DNA of 6,448 nt from Rubrobacter sp. Its GTDB lineage: Bacteria; Actinomycetota; Rubrobacteria; Rubrobacterales; Rubrobacteraceae. The notes under the pieces are model-generated. The model saw nothing but the letters and a program-made list of their open reading frames with translations. It was not told the origin of the DNA and did no database searches. Positions within the stretch are counted from its first letter, which is position 1. Each line of letters starts with the position of its first letter. Position numbers and translations under genes: made by a program. Shown one piece after another: positions 1 to 4,434 of this stretch. The stretch is taken from positions 1 to 6,448 of the forward strand of contig JADDPM010000117.1 in NCBI GenBank assembly GCA_016781885.1, read 5' to 3'.

Positions 1-1671
1 CCGATCTCTTCTACCCTCAGGTGTGGGTCTCAGTGAGCAAAACACTCCCGAGGCCTCAAAGCCCTCGGCGAGTGGCGTCACCGTAAGACGGAGCATCCTG
101 TAGAGCTTGTTACGCTCCTCTCCGGAGAGATCGTCCAGCGTATCTGGGATCACTTCCGCCAGGGAGGCGAGTACCGCCTCTCGGTCTTCCTCCAGCTGTT
201 TAGCCCGCTGTTGATGGCTCCTCAGCGCCTCTATCTCCGATTCTGCCACCCTGCGAGCGTCGTCGAGCTCTCTGAGCCGTGAGCGCAGCTCCTCTAGCGT
301 CATGAGCCCTACTGCCTGCTGATCCTGGTACGCTCTACGATGGCGAGCATTCTCTGACAGCTTCTCCTCCCATCGCGCGATCTCTCTTACGGGGTCTGCA
401 CCCGGAGCCGCAGATTCGCGTTGGACCAAGGCCTCGAGTCCCGCCCGCACCTTTTCGGGATCTTTGAGGACGCTGGAGATAAACTCCCATACTAGAGGCT
501 CGACCTTCTCGATCCTAACACTCCTCTGTGAGCAGGCGTCCCGACCGTAGGCGGCCTCTCTCTTGCACCTGTAGTAGTGGTAGGAGCTGCCTTTGTGGCG
601 ACTGGTGTTCAAAATCATGTTTTGCCCACACGAGCAGCGCATAAGGTTTTTTAGTTCCCACTCTCGCGTCCGGTGCTTGCGCTCGTTGCCCTTCCTAGAT
701 TCGATCATGAGTTGCGCCTTATCTACGAGTCCGCGGGGCAGGTACGCTGGGACGGGGACGGCTATCCACTCCTCCTTGTCCCTGGTCTTCACGGAGGTTC
801 GGGCCCTGTAGCGTTTGCCCCCATTACCATCGCGCTCGGAGCTGTGCTTCTTGGTGACGTTCCTGCGGTTGTACCACCAGACGCCGTAGCTCTGGGAAGG
901 GTCGAGTTTCTCGGCGACCTCCGGGGATACCAACTCGCGTATCTCTTTATAGGAATGAGATTTGTAGAGGTCATTGAGGATCAGTTGGTTCTTGATGATC
1001 CTGTGCGGCCACCACTTCTTCCCTGTGGGTGAGGGGATGCCCTCTTGGTACAGACGGGTCTGGATCGCCTTCGGGCCCATACCCTCGGCGGCCATGCGGA
1101 AGATCTTCTCTACCAATCTCATCTCTGGCTCGTGGATGAGCAACTGGTCGTTAGACTCGTTGAAACGAAATCCGAAGTTGGGCTTTGGCCCCTTGATGAC
1201 CTTGCCTTCCCGTGCCTTGCGTAGCAGACCTCTACGGGTCCTCTCGGCAGTCTTGGCCCGCTCATACTTAGCAAGTTGGTCCAAGATACCGTCGGTCAGC
1301 TGCCCTTCGGGACTCTCGTCTCCCTTATCGTTGAGAGCGCGGATCTTAGTTCCATGCTCCTCGAACTCCCGACGCAAGAGGTAGTGATAAGCCGGCTCGC
1401 GGGCGAAGCGATCCCGGTCCTGGGCCAGCACGACAGAGATGCCACCCTCGGCGACTAGATCGCGCACGCGGTCCAATCCCGGACGGTCAAGTGTGGATCC
1501 GCTTTGCCCGCAGTCTTTCACCTCGGCGAGGACTTCGCATCCCTCGCGGTCGGCATACTCTCTAAGAGCCTCCAACTGCTGGGCCAGGGAGTAGCCGCTC
1601 TTGGCCTGCTCCTCGGTGGAAACCCTGGCATATAAGACGACCTTGGCCCCGTTATTGTCGGTCATGGCCAT
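1..1671 (-). CDS. Large serine recombinase / site-specific integrase (C-terminus beyond window)
   Basis: The frame is open for 557 codons from ATG 1671 to the left edge with no stop. It encodes a large serine recombinase, the class that integrates and excises phages and mobile elements through a covalent phosphoserine-DNA intermediate. The N-terminal catalytic domain (about residues 11-150) has the YARVS motif with nucleophile Ser18 and Arg16, the DRFAR motif (Arg88, Arg91), and the helix E segment with ERTRRGL at 143-149. A 'Recombinase' DNA-binding domain follows (about 165-290), then a zinc ribbon with Cys346, Cys348, Cys369 and Cys380. A charged coiled coil lies at about 430-500, as in phiC31-type integrases. 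The first ATG is preferred because GGGAGGA lies 9 bases upstream; ATG 1665 would be too far from it. It starts 2 bases after the repressor's stop, so the two are probably co-transcribed. Only the extreme C-terminus should be missing. No frameshift was seen. Confidence 0.96.
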   Translation of the reverse strand, partial: MAMTDNNGAKVVLYARVSTEEQAKSGYSLAQQLEALREYADREGCEVLAEVKDCGQSGSTLDRPGLDRVRDLVAEGGISVVLAQDRDRFAREPAYHYLLRREFEEHGTKIRALNDKGDESPEGQLTDGILDQLAKYERAKTAERTRRGLLRKAREGKVIKGPKPNFGFRFNESNDQLLIHEPEMRLVEKIFRMAAEGMGPKAIQTRLYQEGIPSPTGKKWWPHRIIKNQLILNDLYKSHSYKEIRELVSPEVAEKLDPSQSYGVWWYNRRNVTKKHSSERDGNGGKRYRARTSVKTRDKEEWIAVPVPAYLPRGLVDKAQLMIESRKGNERKHRTREWELKNLMRCSCGQNMILNTSRHKGSSYHYYRCKREAAYGRDACSQRSVRIEKVEPLVWEFISSVLKDPEKVRAGLEALVQRESAAPGADPVREIARWEEKLSENARHRRAYQDQQAVGLMTLEELRSRLRELDDARRVAESEIEALRSHQQRAKQLEEDREAVLASLAEVIPDTLDDLSGEERNKLYRMLRLTVTPLAEGFEASGVFCSLRPTPEGRRDR

Positions 1672-1673
1672 CT

Positions 1674-1868
1674 CTAGTTGTCCTCCCGCTTGACCAGCTC
1701 TCTGGGCTCCACCCCGAGAACCTCCGCCAGCTTGCGGATGGTCGAGGTACGGGCCTCCGGGAAGCCGTTCTCGATCCGCCAGACCGTCCCGTAGGCGAGG
1801 TCTGCCATCCTGGCGAGTTCCCTCTGGGAGAGGACCTTATCCTCTCTTAGTGTCTTCAGTTTCTGCAC
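1674..1868 (-). CDS. XRE-family helix-turn-helix regulator, 64 aa
   Basis: This is a minimal Cro/CI-type DNA-binding protein consisting of little more than the HTH domain. The helix-turn-helix spans about residues 14-35, running from SQRELARMADL to YGTVWRIENG, followed by the typical hydrophobic helices RKLAEVLGVEPREL. It starts at GTG 1868, with AGGGAGGT five bases upstream. No other domain is present, so it is probably a dimeric repressor or excision/integration regulator. Its stop lies two bases before the recombinase start, and the recombinase ribosome-binding site sits inside its last codons. Translational coupling is therefore likely, and control of the recombinase promoter is the natural inference. 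The target operator is not identified. Confidence 0.9.
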   Translation of the reverse strand: MQKLKTLREDKVLSQRELARMADLAYGTVWRIENGFPEARTSTIRKLAEVLGVEPRELVKREDN

Positions 1869-1929
1869 GTCGACCTCCCTGTCTCGCAGGTTAGGGTAAA
1901 GGTGGCATCCGACACTCCGAGCGAGTTAC

Positions 1930-1995
1930 TCATAGGAGGAAAGGTGGCGGTCTTTTCTGGGTGGTCGAGATTATCCTTTTCTCCCCGATGCTCAC
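1930..1995 (-). CDS. Possible 21-aa small ORF, speculative
   Basis: Between the 131-residue gene and the XRE gene, one minus-strand frame reads as plausible protein. It starts at GTG 1995 (MSIGEKRIISTTQKRPPPFL...) and ends at TGA 1930-1932. The same frame stays open upstream through FEKVERYEV into the end of the 131-residue gene, but that stretch has no legal start. The stop overlaps an ATG (ATGA) that opens another tiny frame of 25 codons. No good ribosome-binding site precedes the GTG. It may be a gene remnant, a leader peptide or chance. Confidence 0.2.
   Translation of the reverse strand: MSIGEKRIISTTQKRPPPFLL
1970..1975 (-). promoter_or_regulatory. Weak candidate -10 box for the XRE-recombinase operon
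   Basis: Read on the minus strand, the bases form GATAAT (AGGATAATC), about 100 bases before the XRE start. No convincing -35 hexamer lies 16-18 bases further upstream, so this is only a candidate. The operon could also be read through from the 131-residue gene, since no terminator is visible between them. Confidence 0.25.
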
Positions 1996-2014
1996 CTCGT
2001 AGCGTTCGACTTTC

Positions 2015-2410
2015 TCAAACGTCCTGAAGTATCTCCTCGACCATGCCGTAGGCCATCCCGTAGTACCAATGAACGTCCCCGCGGCGCACCTTGTGTCCCG
2101 CGAGGGTTTCGTCGTCCGGGTCTATGGAAGAGGCGGCGGCTTTACCGGCGCACACGAGTTCAGCGAGTAAGCCGCGATCCCTGACGGTAAGTTCGGCGGC
2201 CGCCAGACGCATCTTCTGCAGGGCCTCATCGTACTCCTCCGGCTGGAAACAATGGCCGTTTATTAGGTTCTCTGCGTAGGCTGCCCTCATCGCCTCCCTG
2301 AGGATGATACGGGCCGCCCCAGAGAGTACCTCCTTGTTGATCTCCAGTAACCTCTCCAAAGCTTTTTCCTCCTGTGTCGGCTTGTATTCGTTCGTCGTCT
2401 GGTTCCTCAT
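2015..2410 (-). CDS. Hypothetical protein, 131 aa, helical
   Basis: I do not recognise the family. It starts at ATG 2410 with GGAGGT ten bases upstream and encodes 131 residues. It is mostly charged and helix-forming: EEKALERLLEINKEVLSGAAR (about 14-34), IILREAMRAAYAENL (35-49), PEEYDEALQKMRLAAAELTV (57-76) and a Leu/Ala-rich stretch around 80-95. An acidic loop, DPDDET (97-102), precedes a C-terminal block with RRGDVHWYYGMAYG at 109-122. There is no signal peptide, membrane segment or cysteine cluster, so it is probably cytoplasmic. It lies upstream of the XRE-recombinase pair on the same strand and may be cargo or an accessory gene of the same element. Codon use and the clean ribosome-binding site support a real gene. 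Its function is unknown. Confidence 0.75.
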   Translation of the reverse strand: MRNQTTNEYKPTQEEKALERLLEINKEVLSGAARIILREAMRAAYAENLINGHCFQPEEYDEALQKMRLAAAELTVRDRGLLAELVCAGKAAASSIDPDDETLAGHKVRRGDVHWYYGMAYGMVEEILQDV

Positions 2411-2435
2411 TTTCTTGCGTACCTCCGTAGCTAGC

Positions 2436-2457
2436 TGATATCGTATATAGTATCATA
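2436..2457 (-). promoter_or_regulatory. AT-rich promoter/operator region of the 131-aa gene
   Basis: An unusually AT-rich patch sits 26-47 bases upstream of ATG 2410. On the minus strand it contains an extended -10-like TGTATGAT (TATGAT at 2457-2452). Around it is an inverted repeat, TGATA-N10-TATCA, at 2436-2455. A dyad over a -10 box suggests a repressor operator, but no matching -35 box or second copy of the dyad was found. The neighbouring XRE protein is a conceivable binder; that is inference. Confidence 0.4.
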
Positions 2458-2669
2458 CACCACGCTGCGGTGGGTGCAGGACTGCCACCTGGTTGCATAA
2501 TGAGGAGTACTTGTAAAGCTCACGCATCAAAGCGGACGTATCCCTCCAGGTATGAGGGGTTGGGGAGGTTCTAGAGAGACCAAAGGGCTCAGACTACACT
2601 CTCTCTGGAGATCAGAAGTAGGATAAGGTACGCCGAGAAATTACCCTAAGGGAGGAAAAGGTTAAAACG

Positions 2670-2711
2670 ATGAGTGCTATGGTGAAGATGATTGAAAAGC
2701 AAGGTCTTTAG
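2670..2711 (+). pseudogene. 13-codon ORF before hicB, possible HicA remnant
   Basis: ATG 2670 opens a 13-codon frame ending at TAG 2709-2711 (MSAMVKMIEKQGL). A purine-rich stretch with GGGAGG and AAAAGG precedes it (2650-2660). The peptide resembles the first helix of HicA toxins, which typically read like '...KEVIKLLEKNGW', and HicA genes normally sit directly upstream of hicB. The rest of HicA is absent in all frames: the strand carrying the GSHH catalytic histidine and the remaining ~45 residues. The stop overlaps the ribosome-binding site of hicB. It may be a deleted hicA whose start now serves as a coupled leader. The similarity is short, so chance is possible. Confidence 0.35.
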
Positions 2712-2725
2712 AGGAGACCGGAATC

Positions 2726-3097
2726 GTGGCCCAGAGCATCGACTATTACATGAGATTGCCCTATCCAGTTGAGGTCGTGCCCGGCGAGGACGGCTACTTT
2801 GCTCGAGTAGAAGATTTACCAGGATGTACGGCTTGGGCGGACGACTTGCTAAAGTTGTGGCCGGCGGTGGAGCAGTCCAAGCAGGCCTGGATCGAGGACG
2901 CGCTAAAGAGCCAGAGGCGTGTACCGAAGCCTAAAGAGATAGAGAGAAACCTAACTTATTCTGGCAGGGTACTGGTGCGCATGCCGAAGAGCCTGCATGG
3001 GGATCTCGTGAGGAGAGCCCGTCTAGAAGAAGCGTCGCTAAATCAGTTCATCGTCACTTCTTTGGCACGAGCGATAGGGCTGACTGACACGAGCTAG
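2726..3097 (+). CDS. hicB: HicB-family type II antitoxin, 123 aa
   Basis: The protein has the two-part layout of HicB antitoxins. An N-terminal partial RNase H-like fold (about residues 10-65) carries the signature GYFARVEDLPGCTAWADDL and the helix WPAVEQSKQAWIEDAL. A C-terminal ribbon-helix-helix DNA-binding domain (about 78-118) reads SGRVLVRMPKSLHGDLVRRA followed by SLNQFIVTSLARAIG. HicB normally binds and blocks the mRNA interferase HicA and represses the hicAB promoter through the C-terminal domain. The start is GTG 2726 with GAGGAG nine bases upstream. No intact hicA is adjacent; only a 13-codon ORF ends 14 bases before the start. This HicB may therefore be an orphan regulator or may neutralise a HicA encoded elsewhere. 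The family call is strong and the function without a partner is uncertain. Confidence 0.9.
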   Translation: MAQSIDYYMRLPYPVEVVPGEDGYFARVEDLPGCTAWADDLLKLWPAVEQSKQAWIEDALKSQRRVPKPKEIERNLTYSGRVLVRMPKSLHGDLVRRARLEEASLNQFIVTSLARAIGLTDTS

Positions 3098-3107
3098 GGA
3101 TCGGAAA

Positions 3108-3215
3108 ATGGCTGCCTCGTCAGTTGCGCAGTTCATAGGGGACCAACGAGCCTTCCAAATCATCCCGGCGTCCCGCCACCCAGTCGCCCGCTGGTGGTTT
3201 CTTCCCGTAGGTTAG
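3108..3215 (+). CDS. Possible 35-aa small ORF after hicB, speculative
   Basis: ATG 3108 opens a 35-codon frame 11 bases after the hicB stop (it begins MAASSVAQFIGDQRAF and ends WWFLPVG). GGATCGGA just upstream is a poor ribosome-binding site. The frame runs across the probable hicB terminator hairpin at 3176-3203, which argues against coding. It is listed only because its spacing would fit an operon. Confidence 0.12.
   Translation: MAASSVAQFIGDQRAFQIIPASRHPVARWWFLPVG
3176..3203 (+). terminator. Probable Rho-independent terminator after hicB
   Basis: CCACCCAG (3176-3183) pairs with CTGGTGG (3191-3197), giving seven base pairs with one bulged C and a seven-base loop. TTTCTT follows immediately at 3198-3203. 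It lies about 80 bases after the hicB stop. The U-tract is short, so strength is uncertain. Confidence 0.5.
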
Positions 3216-3505
3216 GGGTTCTTGCCTGGCGGTTCGGGACTCGCCTGGTAGCGCCTGGTTCCCGATAACTGGTCGAAGCAAGATTTGTCGGGCACTTGGC
3301 GGTATCGAGCGAAGCTAGCTTCGCTCGGTGCGATCGCCCATTCCAAGCGGCTCTACGTCTACCGAGCGGTGAGCGGTGACAATCTGTTGGACCACGAGCG
3401 AGACGGAGATGAACGAGACCTGCAACGCGCGTACGGGTGGTGTGCCTGTAGCGGTGTCCACCCAAAAGGCGATCTCCTCGGACGTCCCTGATCGAGAAGA
3501 GGTGT
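3204..3505. other. Intergenic stretch without a convincing gene
   Basis: No frame on either strand shows a good start, ribosome-binding site and coding character together. The stretch contains three copies of GCCTGG within 3225-3262 and a TCGGGA...TCCCGA inverted repeat spanning about 3235-3268. It also holds the 22-base palindrome at 3306-3327, with GCGATCGC just after it at 3330-3337. It could be a decayed mobile-element end or the long upstream region of the riboswitch promoter. No tRNA cloverleaf was found. Confidence 0.4.
3306..3327. repeat. Perfect 22-base palindrome
   Basis: Each half reads CGAGCGAAGCT followed by its exact reverse complement, with no spacer. As RNA it would form a very stable hairpin only if a few central bases open. 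No T-run follows on either strand, so it is not an ordinary terminator. A perfect dyad of this size could be a binding site for a dimeric regulator or recombinase, a replication/transfer structure, or a transposon scar. Confidence 0.6.
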
Positions 3506-3510
3506 CACTG

Positions 3511-3516
3511 TACAAT
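3511..3516 (+). promoter_or_regulatory. Candidate -10 box driving the SAM riboswitch
   Basis: TACAAT matches the -10 consensus at five of six positions. It would start transcription near 3523, a few bases before the P1 helix of the riboswitch at 3527, which is the expected geometry. The -35 position (about 3488-3493, CTGATC) is a poor match. Confidence 0.5.
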
Positions 3517-3526
3517 AAACAGCGTA

Positions 3527-3628
3527 AGCATCGAGAGAGGCGCGAGGGACTGGCCCTGTGACCGCCCGGCAACCTGGGGAATGCTTATCTCCAAGGTGCC
3601 AAAGCCAGCCCCGTGGGGGAACGATGTT
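3527..3628 (+). ncRNA. S-box (SAM-I) riboswitch
   Basis: The sequence contains the hallmark S-box blocks in order: GAGAGG (3533-3540 area), GAGGGACTGGCCC (3544-3556), CCCGGCAACC (3565-3574) and AAGGTGCC (3593-3600). All helices can be drawn. P1 pairs 3527-3533 with 3622-3628. P2 pairs GGCG 3539-3542 with CGCC 3563-3566, and GGG 3546-3548 with CCC 3554-3556 beyond the kink-turn region. P3 pairs 3568-3580 with 3588-3600, with one bulged A. P4 is CCC 3609-3611 with GGG 3616-3618. The pseudoknot pairs CTGGC 3550-3554 with GCCAG 3604-3608. The RNA binds S-adenosylmethionine and normally switches off methionine/SAM genes. No separate terminator follows. A GGGGGA ribosome-binding-like site (3615-3620) and an ATG (3624) lie inside P4 and P1, so translational shut-off by direct sequestration is plausible (inference). 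Confidence 0.93.
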
Positions 3629-3726
3629 GCTGGACGAAGCGACCCATCGAACCCCTCCTTGGTTGGCGAGAGTCTTCGTCGTTGTAGAGGGTTACAGGGT
3701 CCGTTCCTCCCGCCAGAGAGGAGTAT

Positions 3727-4233
3727 ATCGTCGTAGGACTCTACGAACGACTTCTGCGGGAAGCTGCCGAACTACCGGAGGATCCCAACCGAGCCAGGCA
3801 CCAGAGTATGTCTGCCTACGTGGGGAGCCGGAGGAAAGCCGTCCCGGAGGGTGGTGGGTACATCACCTCAGAGGAGTTGCAGGAAGAACAGGAGAGGTAC
3901 CTGGGCGAAATCGGGAACCTCTGCGGTCTTCTCATCAACGGCCCCGGTGGTGTGGCTGGGGGGTATTGGCTTGCACATCTCAAGAGCAAATACCCGACCG
4001 AGTACACCAGGCTGAGGGCGATCAAGGAGGGGTACGGCTAACTCGGCTCCACCCCTGCATACAGGGCCGCCCGTTCGCCGGTCGAAGGCTGCCAGGAGCG
4101 GATTGGCGAGGACGACCCCGAAGGGGAGGAGATCTTACGGGGCGAGTGGGAGGAGGGGGCTCGTGAGATGATCTTGGAGATACTGAAGGCCGATGTGGGG
4201 GTCGTCAGGACGGGGCGGCCTCCAAGGTACTGA
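3727..4233 (+). pseudogene. Decayed or oddly started reading frame(s) after the riboswitch
   Basis: One frame reads as protein-like over about 500 bases but is not a normal gene. After a TAG at 3685-3687 it has no ATG, GTG or TTG until 3808. Yet residues such as VVGLYERLLREAAELPEDP look coding, and a strong AGAGAGGAG site (3715-3723) sits just before an ATC codon at 3727, where a start would be expected. The frame stops at TAA 4039-4041, then continues in the same frame for 63 codons to TGA 4231-4233. That tail is also protein-like (EGEEILRGEWEEGAREMILE), with no early legal start but with AAGGAGG at 4024-4030 upstream. Either this is one gene that lost its start and gained a stop, or two small genes with lost starts. 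No family was recognised. Confidence 0.45.
3808..4041 (+). CDS. Hypothetical protein, 77 aa from first ATG (probably longer upstream)
   Basis: This is the part of the frame above that can be called with a legal start codon. From ATG 3808 it encodes 77 residues, including a charged helix ITSEELQEEQERYLGEIGNL (about 19-38), a glycine-rich turn NGPGGVAGGYW, and the end LKSKYPTEYTRLRAIKEGYG. No ribosome-binding site precedes ATG 3808. The coding-like sequence extends upstream to a good site at 3715-3723, so the true protein probably began near 3727 (about 104 residues). There is no signal peptide, membrane helix or known motif. It lies downstream of the SAM riboswitch, but nothing links it to methionine metabolism. 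Confidence 0.4.
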   Translation: MSAYVGSRRKAVPEGGGYITSEELQEEQERYLGEIGNLCGLLINGPGGVAGGYWLAHLKSKYPTEYTRLRAIKEGYG

Positions 4234-4376
4234 TCAATTCTGATGATGCCCGGGACCACTGAGAGTCCGTGTCGGGGTCGTCACCCTCTATCGGGATTCG
4301 CTTGTACCAATGAATGCTTCCGTGGCATACTGACGACCGGGGTAAGGATGGTTCACTGGCCGCTGGGATAGGCGGC
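4234..4376. other. Intergenic stretch with a fragment resembling the 131-aa gene
   Basis: No gene is seen here. On the minus strand, 4330-4304 matches 2089-2063 inside the 131-residue gene at 20 of 27 bases. All seven differences are transitions, and in frame it reads CHGSIHWY against RRGDVHWY. The surrounding minus-strand frame (open from about 4395 to 4205) does not otherwise resemble that protein. It could be a vestige or coincidence. Confidence 0.25.
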
Positions 4377-4406
4377 TTGCAGCGCTTTCTGAGCCCAGGT
4401 TATGTT
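4377..4406 (+). promoter_or_regulatory. Candidate promoter of the zinc-ribbon genes
   Basis: TTGCAG (4377-4382) and TATGTT (4401-4406) are separated by 18 bases. Transcription would begin near 4413 and give a leader of about 22 bases containing the GGAGGAGGA ribosome-binding site. Both boxes are partial matches, but spacing and position fit. Confidence 0.5.
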
Positions 4407-4434
4407 TGGGGCCAGCGTTGGTTGAGGAGGAGGA

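Noticed and set aside
593..1458. Several plus-strand open frames across the recombinase gene
   Set aside because: They are antisense shadows. The minus-strand frame has all serine-recombinase motifs in order and no stop.
2226..2498. A 90-codon minus-strand frame overlapping the start of the 131-residue gene
   Set aside because: It overlaps the better frame, lacks a ribosome-binding site, and its composition (Gly/Pro/Glu-rich) is that of a shifted frame.
2500..2574. 24-codon plus-strand ORF from ATG 2500
   Set aside because: There is no ribosome-binding site and no coding character, and it lies in the divergent control region.
2573..2606. AGAGAGA...TCTCTCT inverted repeat with a 20-base loop upstream of hicB
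   Set aside because: It is short and low in complexity with a long loop, and could easily occur by chance in purine-rich DNA.
3130..3270. Possible tRNA suggested by a GGTTCG motif near 3230
   Set aside because: No acceptor stem, anticodon arm or correct spacing could be drawn.
3376..3561. Plus-strand frame of 61 codons ending in LGLAL-like sequence before TGA
   Set aside because: Its 3' third is the riboswitch promoter and aptamer, no ribosome-binding site precedes the GTG or the internal ATG, and the RNA structure explains the conserved sequence.
3160..3572. Minus-strand frames of 85 and 101 codons opposite the palindrome and riboswitch
   Set aside because: Arg/Ser-rich shadow composition, no ribosome-binding site, and overlap with the structured RNA.
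3558..4166. A 202-codon plus-strand frame
   Set aside because: It begins inside the riboswitch, is very rich in Arg, Gly and Ser, and competes with a frame that has better coding character over 3727-4233. Only its piece from ATG 3624 is worth a note.
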